A stretch of DNA of 64,000 nucleotides, from positions 106,949-170,948 of the IMG/VR virus record IMGVR_UViG_3300035670_000014; one strand, given 5' to 3'. Below the pieces are notes generated by a model that was not told the origin of the DNA, did no database searches, and saw nothing but the letters and a program-made list of their open reading frames with translations. This document shows, one piece after another, positions 51,824 to 61,919 of this stretch. A program made the position numbers and the translations under genes. Source of the DNA: a virus. Numbering within the stretch: the first letter of the stretch is position 1; the number at the start of each line of letters is the position of its first letter.

Positions 51824-54225
51824 TGACCTTTAAGAAAATTAAGTCTCCGAAAATTCCAATCTATACAAATCTTGGAGTTTCGTATGAAGATGAAATAGAA
51901 TTTAGAAGTAGTTCACCTCCAGTAGAAAAAGAAGAAAAAAGCATAGCTGATTTGGTAAATGATCTTCTTTCCAAAATAGAAGAAAAAGGTACATATAATA
52001 ATGTCAGTGACACTGTAAATAAGCCGGACTCTGGAGATACATATAATCCAGAAGAGATGCTTGCTCTTAGGTTGCAGAATAGAGAAAATGCAAAAAGAAT
52101 AAGAGCAGAAATAGATGGGTTAAAAGCAAGATATATAGAAAGCGTAACTTTAAATAGTTATGAAATAAAGTATAAAGTTAATCAAAATTCTAAGATTAAT
52201 CAGTTTATAAATGAATACTTAGATCGTCCTGCTGATAGTCCCCAGGTTGTAAAGTCCTCTCAGTATTTAGATTTAAAAGAAACTGAAAGGAGAATGATAA
52301 AGCAAGAATCAAGGGGAGTATTTGCGGAAGCAGAAGTTAATGCATCTGATTATGTTTCTTTTCCTAATCTTAATAGCCGGGACAGGATAGCAACAAGGTA
52401 TGGAATAGATGTCGTTAGTGCTAGTGTAAATCTAATTGAGGATAGTGATTTTTCTAGAATTCCTGATGGAATTCCAGTAGGCTATGGACTGCTTCCTGTT
52501 TTTGAATCTGTAATGGATGTAGAAGAACAAATAGCAGGAGTAGAAGAAATTCTAGCAAGAACAGATGAAGATACTTCCTATATAGAAAATTTATTTGGGA
52601 GAGATCTTGATGAGCCTATTGACGCTAGCGCACTAGGAAGACCAGCAAATTATTCATTTAAAGAAATAATGAAGAATTGCTTTGATTGCTTTATTGGTGC
52701 ATGGAATGGTCCTGTAGACTTCAAGTTTCACTTGCAAGTTGAACTTAGTATAAAGGAACTTCTTGCTCAGTTGGATTTTCTAATTGGAAGGATAAAGTTT
52801 GCCTTAGATATAGAAGGAATAATTAAGAGTAATGCTTGTTCATTATTTAACCTGGGAGTGCTATGTCCCATTGAAATAATGTTTCTAATTGCTTCGCTGT
52901 TTGGATTATTAAAATATTGTGCTCTAGAGATAGTATTAAATTTTAGAGGTTTCTTGATGGGGCTTATAGCTTCTATCCTAGGGCCTCTATTGCAAATGCT
53001 ACAGCTTGCTGCCAGTTTTGGCATTGGTCCTCTTAATATATATATGGGTTGTGTGTTTAAGACTTTGCTTACTGCACCTCAGATAAGATGGACAGGCAGG
53101 ATGACTCTGGCGCAATTAGCAGGCGTCCATAGTGTAATCTCTGGAAATGGAGATCAAGAGTTTGTAAACAAAAGAACCGGAACAAGAGAAGAAAGAAGAG
53201 CTGAAAATCAAAGAGAAAGAGAACTAAGACAACAAGAAAGAGAAACTAGGCAGCAGGAAAGAACTGAAACGAGAGAAGCAAACGAACAAGAAAGAAACTT
53301 AAGAAGACAAGACAGGGAATTTGCCAGACAAGCTGAAGATGATCCTAGAATTGGAGCAATACCTGCTGCAATTGAACAGAGTCCAGCTCTTGCTGCAATA
53401 TTGTCTCCAACTCAGAATACTGAAGTTGAAGCTCCAGAGATAACAACAAATGGCGATCAAGAAGTACAGAGAAATACAGTAGGAGCGGCTATAGCTAGTA
53501 TAGCCACAGGTGAAAGTGAGAATTCGATAAGCTTAAGTGTAAGTCCACTTAATATAGTTTCAGTAATACCTAGACCTCAGTTCCTTGAGGCACAGAATAG
53601 ATTAGAAAGTAATCCTAAGTTAAATGCAGTAATAGAAAGAATCAAGTCTTTAGCTATGGGTAATCAATCCACTATTGATCTTGAAGAAATAGGTGTTGAC
53701 TTTTTAAATCTAATGGATGAATCTCTTGTAGCTGGAGATGGATCACTTACCAGTGCAATAGCTGGCTTAGAGTTTGTTGAAAAAATGGTAAATCACTACA
53801 AGTGGATAATGAATGCACTTGCAGCTTTGAGAAATTGGGCAGCTCAACAGAGTGCTGGAAGAATTGAATTAAGCGCCAAAATAGCAGGGATAAGTATTCT
53901 CGTGGGAGTATTAGGTGCAATACTTAGATTAATTACTGATAAGAACTTATCAGAGTATTGTAATGTTAAGACAAATCCAGATGGGACTGTAGAAATAACT
54001 CCAACTGCTTCTCCTGATGTGCTATTTAATCTCATAAATCAAAATCCTTCACTTGTATTAGTTAATGATCCGCAGGAACCTGGTAGTGATGGTGGTGATA
54101 ATATAAACAATCCAGTAATATTAAATACAATAACAGGTACTAGGTTTCCTTTAATTAACTGTACTAAAGCTCAGCCAGTTGTTCTTACAGATAGAGAAAT
54201 TGCAGAATTACTATCGAATGTTTAA
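51823..54225 (+). CDS. Large virion-region protein with hydrophobic core
   Basis: 800 residues. The N-terminal half is charged. A hydrophobic block (VLCPIEIMFLIASLFGLLKY, CALEIVLNF, FLMGLIASILGPLLQMLQLA) spans ~345-400. It is followed by an extreme Arg/Glu/Gln helix (ERELRQQERETRQQERTETR) of ~70 residues and a further hydrophobic stretch (AKIAGISILVGVLGAILRLI). A head-internal or ejection protein is plausible. No family is recognised. The portal gene starts 9 nt later. Confidence 0.55.
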   Translation: MTFKKIKSPKIPIYTNLGVSYEDEIEFRSSSPPVEKEEKSIADLVNDLLSKIEEKGTYNNVSDTVNKPDSGDTYNPEEMLALRLQNRENAKRIRAEIDGLKARYIESVTLNSYEIKYKVNQNSKINQFINEYLDRPADSPQVVKSSQYLDLKETERRMIKQESRGVFAEAEVNASDYVSFPNLNSRDRIATRYGIDVVSASVNLIEDSDFSRIPDGIPVGYGLLPVFESVMDVEEQIAGVEEILARTDEDTSYIENLFGRDLDEPIDASALGRPANYSFKEIMKNCFDCFIGAWNGPVDFKFHLQVELSIKELLAQLDFLIGRIKFALDIEGIIKSNACSLFNLGVLCPIEIMFLIASLFGLLKYCALEIVLNFRGFLMGLIASILGPLLQMLQLAASFGIGPLNIYMGCVFKTLLTAPQIRWTGRMTLAQLAGVHSVISGNGDQEFVNKRTGTREERRAENQRERELRQQERETRQQERTETREANEQERNLRRQDREFARQAEDDPRIGAIPAAIEQSPALAAILSPTQNTEVEAPEITTNGDQEVQRNTVGAAIASIATGESENSISLSVSPLNIVSVIPRPQFLEAQNRLESNPKLNAVIERIKSLAMGNQSTIDLEEIGVDFLNLMDESLVAGDGSLTSAIAGLEFVEKMVNHYKWIMNALAALRNWAAQQSAGRIELSAKIAGISILVGVLGAILRLITDKNLSEYCNVKTNPDGTVEITPTASPDVLFNLINQNPSLVLVNDPQEPGSDGGDNINNPVILNTITGTRFPLINCTKAQPVVLTDREIAELLSNV

Positions 54226-54234
54226 GAGAGTCAA

Positions 54235-56451
54235 ATGAATAAACTATCAAATCAAATGAAACCGGCAAAACCGGAGATCAAAGATGAACTCTCTATTAAG
54301 TCAACCATAGGACTAAAAGGTGTAAGGAACCCAGTTCTTACTTACAAGCAAAGTAGAAGTGGTAACGACATATGGACAAAGCCTGAATATGACTTTTCGG
54401 ATATAGAAAGAATAGCAGATATAGAGTCATATCTTGCAAGATCTTTTGATAAGAAAAGAAACCTATTCTTTAAGGGTGGTTATGACTTTGTATCAAGAAA
54501 TCCAGATACAAGTTCTTATATCAAGCGGCGCCTTAATCAAATATGTAAGCAAAGTAATACAAATGTAGATTCATTGCTTTCAGATATTGAAAAAGATCTG
54601 ATCATGTTTTCTAATTGCTATTTGTATGTAGTAAGAAACAATGAAGCTTCTGGTGGCTATCCCTATACTGATAGACTTAATGGCCGAAGAATCCAACCCA
54701 TAGCTGGTTTGTTTATTATTCCTGCAGCAAGTGTCGAGTATAGATTAGATGATAAAGAAGAAAACATAATTAAATATCGTCAGTACATTCCTGGAAGACT
54801 CCACGAATATCGAGAGTTTAATCCAAAAGACATCATACACTTCACACGCAATAAGAAGCCAGGATTTTATGCTGGCACTCCCTCTTGTCTTCCTGTACTT
54901 GATGACATTAAGGCCCTAAGGCGCATAGAAGAAAACGTAGAGATTCTTATTGTTCAATCTATCTTCCCGATTGTTCACTACAAGGTAGGAACTGAGGAGT
55001 CTCCAGCAAGGGAGACTCTAGATGGCAGCGGTAATGAAGTAGAAGATGTAGCAAGAAGAATACAGTCAATGCCACCGGAAGGTATCTATGTAACCTCAGA
55101 AAGGCATGACATACAAATCAAAGGAACAGAAGGTAGGGCTCTCAGAGTTGAGAGCTATCTTGACTACTTTAAGAAGAGAGTATTTGCTGGCATAAGTATG
55201 TCAGGCATAGACTTTGGCGAAGGAGATACAGCTAACAGGGCAACGGCACTGGCAATAAGCCAGTCGCTACTTGATGAGGTTAAAGCAAACCAGAAGCTAT
55301 TTGCTTCAAGCTTTAAGAACTTCATTATAGATCAACTGCTTCTTGAGACTGGTACTGCTTTAAATTTAGATGATGAAGATAACCATGTCTATGTATCGTT
55401 TGGTGAAATAGATCACTTCTCTGAGATTGCAGAAGAAAACAACGTAATCCAAAAGTGGATTAACAATGTAATTACGCTAAAAGAAGCAAGAAGAGAACTT
55501 GGACTAAATGAACTCTCAGATGAAGAAAGAGAAGACTTATTCGTTCATCGGGTTACAATTCCTGCAACATTAGTCTCTGGTACTACAGATGGTAGTAATG
55601 CAGTTTCTCTTGCAGCAGCAGAGAATCCAAACACACCTATAAGGCCTGAAAACGTAAGACAGGCAACGCAGGAAGTTAATAGAAGGTCTAACCAGGCTAG
55701 AGCTAATGCTAGCCCCGAAGGCTCTGCAAGAAGGGCAGGCAGGCCTAATCAGGCCCCTCAATCAAATGGTGGAGCTTCAACTGCAGTATCCCGGCCATCT
55801 AATCAGTTTGGAACCTCAACAAGCCCAAGGCCAAGCTCCAGAGACCAGCTGGAAAAATATCTGGCTGATAACAATCTAAAAGATTTTGTTGGAGCTATAA
55901 CTCAATACTCTAAAGTTGGAGTCCTGGACTCAAGTGATAAGAGTATGTTTATGGCTTCCTTGAGCTTGTTTAAAGATAAGGAAAGAGTTTCCGTTGCAAG
56001 GGTTAGTGGAGCTGCTTTTGATAGCGGGATAAAGTATACATTCTCTGAGTTTGGAACTTCCATAGTTGGCGACGAAGTCTACATAGAAGCTGCCAGGTGT
56101 AAGCGTCTAGCAGAAAGCTATATAGACAAAGCATTTGATGAAGTACAGAAGGTAATAACTAAAAAGAAAGAAGTAACAAAGGACGATGTTATTGCTTCTG
56201 TTAATTCAATTGCCTATAGATTAGACTTTATCAGAAGAACAGAAAAAGTTAGAAGTTATAATTGGGGAGTAATCTCAGGATTACGAATAGTTGGAGAACA
56301 GTACTATTCGATTGAGCTAAATGAAGATAGTGAAGAAAGTGAAGTAGCATTGTTAAATAAGAAGTTCCCACTTAATAGTGCTGATTTAAACAATATACCT
56401 CCATGGCATCCTAATAGTTCAATTACAGTTAAAAGAGTGAATAATGAATAA
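54235..56451 (+). CDS. Portal protein
   Basis: 738 residues. Central portal features: DIESYLARSFDKKRNLFFKG, RLNQICKQSNTNVDSLLSDI, LIMFSNCYLYVVRNNEASGG, FNPKDIIHFTRNKKPGFYAG, ALRRIEENVEILIVQSIFPI, and VFAGISMSGIDFGEGDTANR, the order of wing, stem and crown seen in myo/siphophage portals. The C-terminal 200 residues include an Asn/Gln/Ser/Pro-rich linker and a helical tail with KRLAESYIDKAFDEVQKVI. It forms the dodecameric DNA gate of the head. It overlaps the next gene by 8 nt. Confidence 0.85.
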   Translation: MNKLSNQMKPAKPEIKDELSIKSTIGLKGVRNPVLTYKQSRSGNDIWTKPEYDFSDIERIADIESYLARSFDKKRNLFFKGGYDFVSRNPDTSSYIKRRLNQICKQSNTNVDSLLSDIEKDLIMFSNCYLYVVRNNEASGGYPYTDRLNGRRIQPIAGLFIIPAASVEYRLDDKEENIIKYRQYIPGRLHEYREFNPKDIIHFTRNKKPGFYAGTPSCLPVLDDIKALRRIEENVEILIVQSIFPIVHYKVGTEESPARETLDGSGNEVEDVARRIQSMPPEGIYVTSERHDIQIKGTEGRALRVESYLDYFKKRVFAGISMSGIDFGEGDTANRATALAISQSLLDEVKANQKLFASSFKNFIIDQLLLETGTALNLDDEDNHVYVSFGEIDHFSEIAEENNVIQKWINNVITLKEARRELGLNELSDEEREDLFVHRVTIPATLVSGTTDGSNAVSLAAAENPNTPIRPENVRQATQEVNRRSNQARANASPEGSARRAGRPNQAPQSNGGASTAVSRPSNQFGTSTSPRPSSRDQLEKYLADNNLKDFVGAITQYSKVGVLDSSDKSMFMASLSLFKDKERVSVARVSGAAFDSGIKYTFSEFGTSIVGDEVYIEAARCKRLAESYIDKAFDEVQKVITKKKEVTKDDVIASVNSIAYRLDFIRRTEKVRSYNWGVISGLRIVGEQYYSIELNEDSEESEVALLNKKFPLNSADLNNIPPWHPNSSITVKRVNNE

Positions 56452-58780
56452 TCAAATAATTCTTGATGAAAAGTTTACGGAAGATCAAATATTAAAATGT
56501 CTTCCTGTTAATCTAAAAGAAGAAGTCTGGAATCCTAAGTCCCCTAACTTCTTGAACTTTGAACACTTCAGGGATTCTGAAGAATATTCAGGTGGGCTAA
56601 CTGCGGTTAATAAAGTCACTCATGGCTTTAAGATGAATCGCAATAAAAGAATATACGGCCCTCGTGAGCTTAAGCTTGCAGCTGATAGCATACTCACTCC
56701 TTATCCTGCCCCTATTAAGAATGGCCACTCAGCTGGTGGTGATGATGGCCCTGTAATAGGAAGAGCAGTAAGAGCAAAGTATGTACCCAAGAAGTCTGAT
56801 GATGTTATTGATGTTAATCTTGTCAATAAGCTAAAAGCTACCGATAAGATGTTCCATCAGGCAATACAGAATGCAGCAAAGAAAGGTTTCTTTGGTAAAG
56901 ATAATGGTGGTGCTGGTTATCTGGAAGGCGTAAGTAAGATTACCGATAAAGATGCCATTGAGAAGATATTGGATGGTAGACTGATGACTGTCTCCGTAGA
57001 GATGATGACTTCCAAGTGGCTAGACCCAGGGTCTGGAGAGGCTTGGGATTATGATCTCCTTTCAAAGTTTCAGCCGGGAAGATTTGATGAAGACAAAGTC
57101 TTCCATGCACTCTTGGCAACTGACCTTCAAATAGAAGGCTGGGCATATGTGACTCATCCGGCCGATAGAGAAGCTGTACTCCTAAGCTCCATGAAGGATT
57201 CCATAGTTCAAGAATTTAAAGAAATGGCCAAGACGCCAACCTTCTACTTTGGTAACATTAACTATAAGAACATAAATGATTCTGTTCTTTCCAATCTAGA
57301 TTCTTCTATATGTGAAGACCATGCTATAGATGGTGGAGTTTTTGCAGATGAAAATACAGGCTTACAAGAAGAAAAAGAAGAAGTAATGCCCCTGGCAACA
57401 GATGCAGAAAAGTATAGCAATATAAGCTTTAGTCCGCCTCAGAGTGTTAGGGCTGCTGCTAAGCGTGGACTAGAGGTTAGGGCGTCTAAGCCTCCCTCTG
57501 AAAGAGGAGGCACTGCCATTGGCGTTGCAAGGGCCAGGGATCTAAGCAACGGCAAAGACGTAAGCCCTGACACTGCCAGGAGAATGAAAGCCTATTTTGA
57601 CCGTCATGAGATTGACAAAAAAGGTAGTACCTGGAGTGAACAAGGCAAAGGCTGGCAAGCATGGCACCTCTGGGGAGGTGACCCAGGACAAGCTTGGTCG
57701 GCTAAGTTAGTAAGACAAATGAATTCAGCTGACGAAGGCTCAGATGCCAATGCTGCAAGTGAAATTACCAATGATAATAACAATGCAAACGGAGATTACT
57801 CGATGCTAATTAATAAGTATAAAGAAGGCCTTGATACTGGGACTGAGACAGTAAAAGTCGAAGAAGTAGTATCTGAACTTTACGGCAAAGATTGTAAGGT
57901 TCAAGTTGTTAATGCCCTAATGTACAAGGGTATTCCAATTGCAAGCAATGATGCTTTTGCTTCTGTGCTCGAAGTATTTGGAGAAACCCCTGAACTTGAA
58001 AGACTATCTATAGTTCTCGATGCTCTACTTGATGGCAGAGATTCACTAGTAGAAGTAGTTGATTCAAAGGAAGATTCAGCCATAGATGATAACAATAAAA
58101 CAGAACAGTCAATCGCTGACGAAGAGGTATCAGTAGAAATGAACTTAGAATCTGTTATAGGTTTCATCCGTGATAATAAGGAAGCTGTAATTTCAGAGCT
58201 TAATCTTGTTGACTCACAAAAGTTTGAATCTCTTCAACTGGAGCTTGACTCCATTCGCTCACAAAAAGAAGAACTACAAAAGAAGCTTGACTTGTCTGCT
58301 TCTGATTCAGTTAAGCTTGGTGTGCTTCGAGATGAACTAAGAAGCATGAGTCAAGAAATTACTACAAGTCAAGTAATGTTTAATCAAGTAACTAGTGACT
58401 CAACTGCAATGCTTGCCAAGGTGGCTAAGGTTCTAAGTGCAGTTGGTTGCGAAGTTTCACTTGAAGATGATTTTATCTTTGCAACTAATCTAGATAGGTT
58501 TAATAAGGCAATTGATAGCCTTGACCTTGAACTTATTAGGTCTAAGGTAAATGCACTCGGAAAGGATCCGGTTACTGAATTAGTAGCTGCTGATCATGTA
58601 TCTGAGGAAGAAGTAAAAGTAGAGTACAATAAAGCAGAAATTAGAGCAGCTAGAAACTATGAATCACTAGTAGAAGATTCAGGTATTATTGCTGCAAATA
58701 ATTATTGGTCAAAACAAATCAAGCAAGGTTTTGTTAGACCAGATCTCAAAGCAAAACAAGTCCTAGATTCAATTAAGTAA
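56444..58780 (+). CDS. Prohead protease/scaffold fusion-like protein
   Basis: 778 residues. The N-terminal ~280 resemble phage prohead maturation proteases: RELKLAADSILTPYPAPIKN, GHSAGGDDGPVIGRAVRAKY, RLMTVSVEMMTSKWLDPGSG (candidate His of NGH and Ser of SVE). A middle domain (~345-430: ARDLSNGKDVSPDTARRMKA, YFDRHEIDKKG, AWHLWGGDPGQAWSAKLV) is common in phage head genes. The C-terminal ~250 are acidic coiled coil (SLQLELDSIRSQKEELQKKL), as in scaffolds. Position between portal and capsid supports this. Catalytic residues are not verified by alignment. Confidence 0.65.
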   Translation: MNNQIILDEKFTEDQILKCLPVNLKEEVWNPKSPNFLNFEHFRDSEEYSGGLTAVNKVTHGFKMNRNKRIYGPRELKLAADSILTPYPAPIKNGHSAGGDDGPVIGRAVRAKYVPKKSDDVIDVNLVNKLKATDKMFHQAIQNAAKKGFFGKDNGGAGYLEGVSKITDKDAIEKILDGRLMTVSVEMMTSKWLDPGSGEAWDYDLLSKFQPGRFDEDKVFHALLATDLQIEGWAYVTHPADREAVLLSSMKDSIVQEFKEMAKTPTFYFGNINYKNINDSVLSNLDSSICEDHAIDGGVFADENTGLQEEKEEVMPLATDAEKYSNISFSPPQSVRAAAKRGLEVRASKPPSERGGTAIGVARARDLSNGKDVSPDTARRMKAYFDRHEIDKKGSTWSEQGKGWQAWHLWGGDPGQAWSAKLVRQMNSADEGSDANAASEITNDNNNANGDYSMLINKYKEGLDTGTETVKVEEVVSELYGKDCKVQVVNALMYKGIPIASNDAFASVLEVFGETPELERLSIVLDALLDGRDSLVEVVDSKEDSAIDDNNKTEQSIADEEVSVEMNLESVIGFIRDNKEAVISELNLVDSQKFESLQLELDSIRSQKEELQKKLDLSASDSVKLGVLRDELRSMSQEITTSQVMFNQVTSDSTAMLAKVAKVLSAVGCEVSLEDDFIFATNLDRFNKAIDSLDLELIRSKVNALGKDPVTELVAADHVSEEEVKVEYNKAEIRAARNYESLVEDSGIIAANNYWSKQIKQGFVRPDLKAKQVLDSIK

Positions 58781-58793
58781 TAGGAGGATAGTA

Positions 58794-60218
58794 ATGGCTT
58801 ATATACCGAATTTCAGAAAGCCAGTTGTTCCTTTCGGGAATATCATTCCTGAAGTACACTCATCAAGTTCCGAGCGTCCCTGGCTAGATTCACAAGTAGC
58901 AAACTGGCTACCCCTTGGCGATACAACTACAAATCGTACCATGGGTTTCATTGTTTATGAAGAGCCTGTTAAGAAGGACTTCTTCGTAATTACCCCCGGT
59001 AAGCTTGTAGGTATTACCCGCGAGCGAATTTCACTTACAGGCTTTAATGGCCCCGTTGGCCGCCTTGTTCCTGCTGGCATTAAGCTTGCTTGGGAAGAAG
59101 CTGCCGGTGATGACGTAGTCCTTCAGTATAAAAACGTTGACGTAGAAAGGCGAACTGAGGATCTTGCTACTGGTACTTTTGTTGCAGGAGAAGTAGAGTA
59201 TACAAAGGATGAGCTCACCGCTGCCCTGCAGTCACGAGGCCTTCTTAAAACAACTGAAACCCTCTCTGACTTTGTCTCTGAGCCGGTAGGCATTGTTCCT
59301 CAGGCACAGTGGGAATCACCTGGTGGTGATGGTACCCAGCCGAGCGGCTTCAAGTTCCATAACTATAACAGGGGCAATCGCTCACAGATTCTCTGTGACT
59401 ATGTTCTTACCTATCCTCTTACTCCGTCGGGAGTTGCTACAACTACAGTTCCAGTGATAGGTACAGTAGTCGATGCACTCTCAGACCTAAGTGCACTAGA
59501 GCCTTCATCTAGCGGATCAGGCTTCTGGATACTACCTGCTGTAGTAGAGTCACTACTAGGTGCAAGGTATGGTGCCATTACTAATGAGAACTTTATTGGT
59601 CTGTCACTTGGTCGTCGCCGTCTAGAAGTCGCTCCACATCTTACGTTTAAGATTACAAGAGGTGCGACCGACAGGACTGATCTAGTTCTAGTAAGAAAGA
59701 AGAACCATATTAATGAGCTGACAAAAGAAGGTGACTATTTCGTTGACCTTGAGCTTGGTATTATTTTCTTCTATGAAGCAGGTGGTGATGGAATTCCTGT
59801 GAACCTTGCAGCTGCTGACGTAGTTTCAGGTCAGTACCTTCTAGCTTTCTCAACCTGGACTTCTCACTTGGCTCACATTCGAGGTGATATTTATCCTGGT
59901 CAGCTATTGACCTATGATAAGTACAGCAACTTTGCTCCTTTTGTTCCGCGTCCGGCTGAGACAGATGTAGATGGCACACCAGGTTCTGTTGATCTAGTTG
60001 ACCCGAGCACCTACACTCGCCCGGAGCGAATCGTAGGTCAGGCTCTAACTTTCTCCTCATATCCCCGTGACGGAATGGACAAGGTACACACCTGGTACTC
60101 AAACCTTCCCACTGGTGTGCTAGATAAGATGCCCGGTTCTGCAACTGGCGGCTTTACTGATCAACAAACCTATACCGGCTCAGGTCAGTACATGGTTCTA
60201 GTCAACTTACTTAAGTAA
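58794..60218 (+). CDS. Virion structural protein
   Basis: 474 residues, preceded by AGGAGG and with codon use shifted to GC-richer, optimised codons, as in the capsid gene next door: signs of a highly expressed structural protein. Beta-rich (FFVITPGKLVGITRERISLT; GRRRLEVAPHLTFKITRG; VVSGQYLLAFSTWTSHLAHI). It may be a second capsid, vertex or decoration protein. No family is recognised. Confidence 0.65.
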   Translation: MAYIPNFRKPVVPFGNIIPEVHSSSSERPWLDSQVANWLPLGDTTTNRTMGFIVYEEPVKKDFFVITPGKLVGITRERISLTGFNGPVGRLVPAGIKLAWEEAAGDDVVLQYKNVDVERRTEDLATGTFVAGEVEYTKDELTAALQSRGLLKTTETLSDFVSEPVGIVPQAQWESPGGDGTQPSGFKFHNYNRGNRSQILCDYVLTYPLTPSGVATTTVPVIGTVVDALSDLSALEPSSSGSGFWILPAVVESLLGARYGAITNENFIGLSLGRRRLEVAPHLTFKITRGATDRTDLVLVRKKNHINELTKEGDYFVDLELGIIFFYEAGGDGIPVNLAAADVVSGQYLLAFSTWTSHLAHIRGDIYPGQLLTYDKYSNFAPFVPRPAETDVDGTPGSVDLVDPSTYTRPERIVGQALTFSSYPRDGMDKVHTWYSNLPTGVLDKMPGSATGGFTDQQTYTGSGQYMVLVNLLK

Positions 60219-60232
60219 TTAGGAGGCTTTAA

Positions 60233-61495
60233 ATGAGCAGCTTTGGAAAGAAATATACTATTGAATCAGCCAGCGAATTGGCTGCTGTCATTGCAAATGA
60301 TGGCTACCACCCGCAGGCTACAGGGTCAGATGACCCGCGTCTAACAATACGCGATGCAGTTATGTCAAATGACCTAAGTGCATTGTTCCCTCACGCAGTA
60401 ACAGAGATCATGGTTGAGGCTACTGAGCCCATCCTTACTCTTACTCCCCTCCTTGATGTAATCAACGCAGAAGGTGCAGCTACTCATGAATGGCGTATGC
60501 CTGCCATTGGTACCTTTACCATTGAGCGTGTTGCTGAAGGTCAAGCTTATCCTCAGCGCAGACTACAGATGGGTGGTTCAACTGTAACCTGTACCATTGA
60601 TAAGTACGGTGTTGCTCTTGGCTTCTCACCTGATGCAATCGAAGCCTCACGCTGGGACCTACTTGGTATGCACCTTCGTGAAGCTGGCCGAGCATTTGCT
60701 CGCAAGAAGGAAACAGTTGTAGCTGACCACATCCGTGGCCTTGGCGAAGCTGTATTTGACAACCTCAATCCTTCTCTATCACGTCGTGGTATTACTACTG
60801 GCCGTGATATTGCAATGGCTCCCAATGGTACTCTTACTGTAGATGACCTATTTGAAGCTTATCATGACCTACTTCATAAGGGCTACATGGCTGATCTATT
60901 GATCATGCACCCGGCTACTTACATGATGTTCATCAAGGATCCGCTTCTTCGTGCATTCGTTATGCAGAATGGCGGCGGCGTAGTCTTTCAGAACTACACT
61001 GGTCAGGCTCGCAATGGCTTCCCCCGTCCTGCTGGCACCCAGATGACTATTGCATCTGGTAGCCGAAATGCTGGTCTTGGTCAGTTTAATACTGGTGCTC
61101 CTTCTAAGAACTCGGATTTCAATCCTGCTCTTACAAGCGCCCCGGTACTTCCGAGCTACTTGCCGTTCCCGCTTAGGATTATTGTAAGCCCCTTCATGCC
61201 TTATGATACAGTTAATCGTCTAACTGACATCATCATGTGTGATTCTTCTTCACTTGGCGCTGTTGTTGTAAAGCACGGCCTACGTCAGGTAAACTGGAGC
61301 GATCCTGAGCACGACCTACAGTATATGAGATTTGATGAAGCTTATGCTCCTCTTATGTATGAAGAAGGTATGGGTTCACTAGTGTTCCGTAACGTCAAGT
61401 GTGACCAGAACTGGTTCCCGGGTATGCCTGGAAGTGCAGATTTTGATATTACTTCAATTTCTGTAATTGATAGGACTACTGGTTCACCGCTCTAA
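60233..61495 (+). CDS. Major capsid protein (HK97-like)
   Basis: 420 residues, AGGAGG upstream, optimised codons. The N-terminal ~60 resemble a delta/N-arm (DAVMSNDLSALFPHAVTEIM), followed by WRMPAIGTFTIERVAEGQAY (E-loop-like), CTIDKYGVALGFSPDAIEAS and a spine helix WDLLGMHLREAGRAFARKKE, VDDLFEAYHDLLHKGYMADL, and IMHPATYMMFIKDPLLRAFV. This order is typical for HK97-fold capsid proteins of large tailed phages. A strong terminator follows, as expected after the main head gene. Confidence 0.85.
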   Translation: MSSFGKKYTIESASELAAVIANDGYHPQATGSDDPRLTIRDAVMSNDLSALFPHAVTEIMVEATEPILTLTPLLDVINAEGAATHEWRMPAIGTFTIERVAEGQAYPQRRLQMGGSTVTCTIDKYGVALGFSPDAIEASRWDLLGMHLREAGRAFARKKETVVADHIRGLGEAVFDNLNPSLSRRGITTGRDIAMAPNGTLTVDDLFEAYHDLLHKGYMADLLIMHPATYMMFIKDPLLRAFVMQNGGGVVFQNYTGQARNGFPRPAGTQMTIASGSRNAGLGQFNTGAPSKNSDFNPALTSAPVLPSYLPFPLRIIVSPFMPYDTVNRLTDIIMCDSSSLGAVVVKHGLRQVNWSDPEHDLQYMRFDEAYAPLMYEEGMGSLVFRNVKCDQNWFPGMPGSADFDITSISVIDRTTGSPL

Positions 61496-61523
61496 TTACT
61501 AGTTTACTTAGTAAGTAGTATCG

Positions 61524-61556
61524 AAGCCCCCTGGAAACAGGGGGCTTTTTTGTTTG
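61524..61556 (+). terminator. Strong rho-independent terminator after the capsid gene
   Basis: AGCCCCCTG-GAAA-CAGGGGGCT followed by TTTTTGTTTG on the plus strand; a GAAA tetraloop hairpin. Confidence 0.92.
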
Positions 61557-61592
61557 TAGTAAAATGTAGGTGTCTTTAACCTGGTGTTACCA

Positions 61593-61823
61593 ATGAACAA
61601 CAACATAGTAGATATTAAAAACTATAATTTAGATTTAACAGGAATTAATTTAAAAGAAGATTATGAAAGATTTTTAGAAGATGACTGGATTAGGGATAAT
61701 ACTGAAATGGTTAATGTTAGAGTAATATACTCAAATGAAGGCCTTGTAAGCCTTGAATTTACTGAGGAGAAGGGTTACCTTACAGTAAGTATTGATCCAG
61801 AGCTGAAGAAGATTATAGAGTAG
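61593..61823 (+). CDS. Hypothetical small protein
   Basis: 76 residues from ATG 61593: MNNNIVDIKNYNLDLTGINL, then DDWIRDNTEMVNVRVIYSNE, GLVSLEFTEEKGYLTVSIDP. Acidic, small alpha/beta. A single gene between the capsid terminator and the next virion gene. Not recognised. Confidence 0.55.
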   Translation: MNNNIVDIKNYNLDLTGINLKEDYERFLEDDWIRDNTEMVNVRVIYSNEGLVSLEFTEEKGYLTVSIDPELKKIIE

Positions 61824-61919
61824 TTTATAGCTCTCTCAGGGCTATAGATTAGTCAAGTTATTTTAGACTATAGTAGGTACAATTATCTTGAGCACTTTTA
61901 ACCGAGCTTAAGAGGTTGT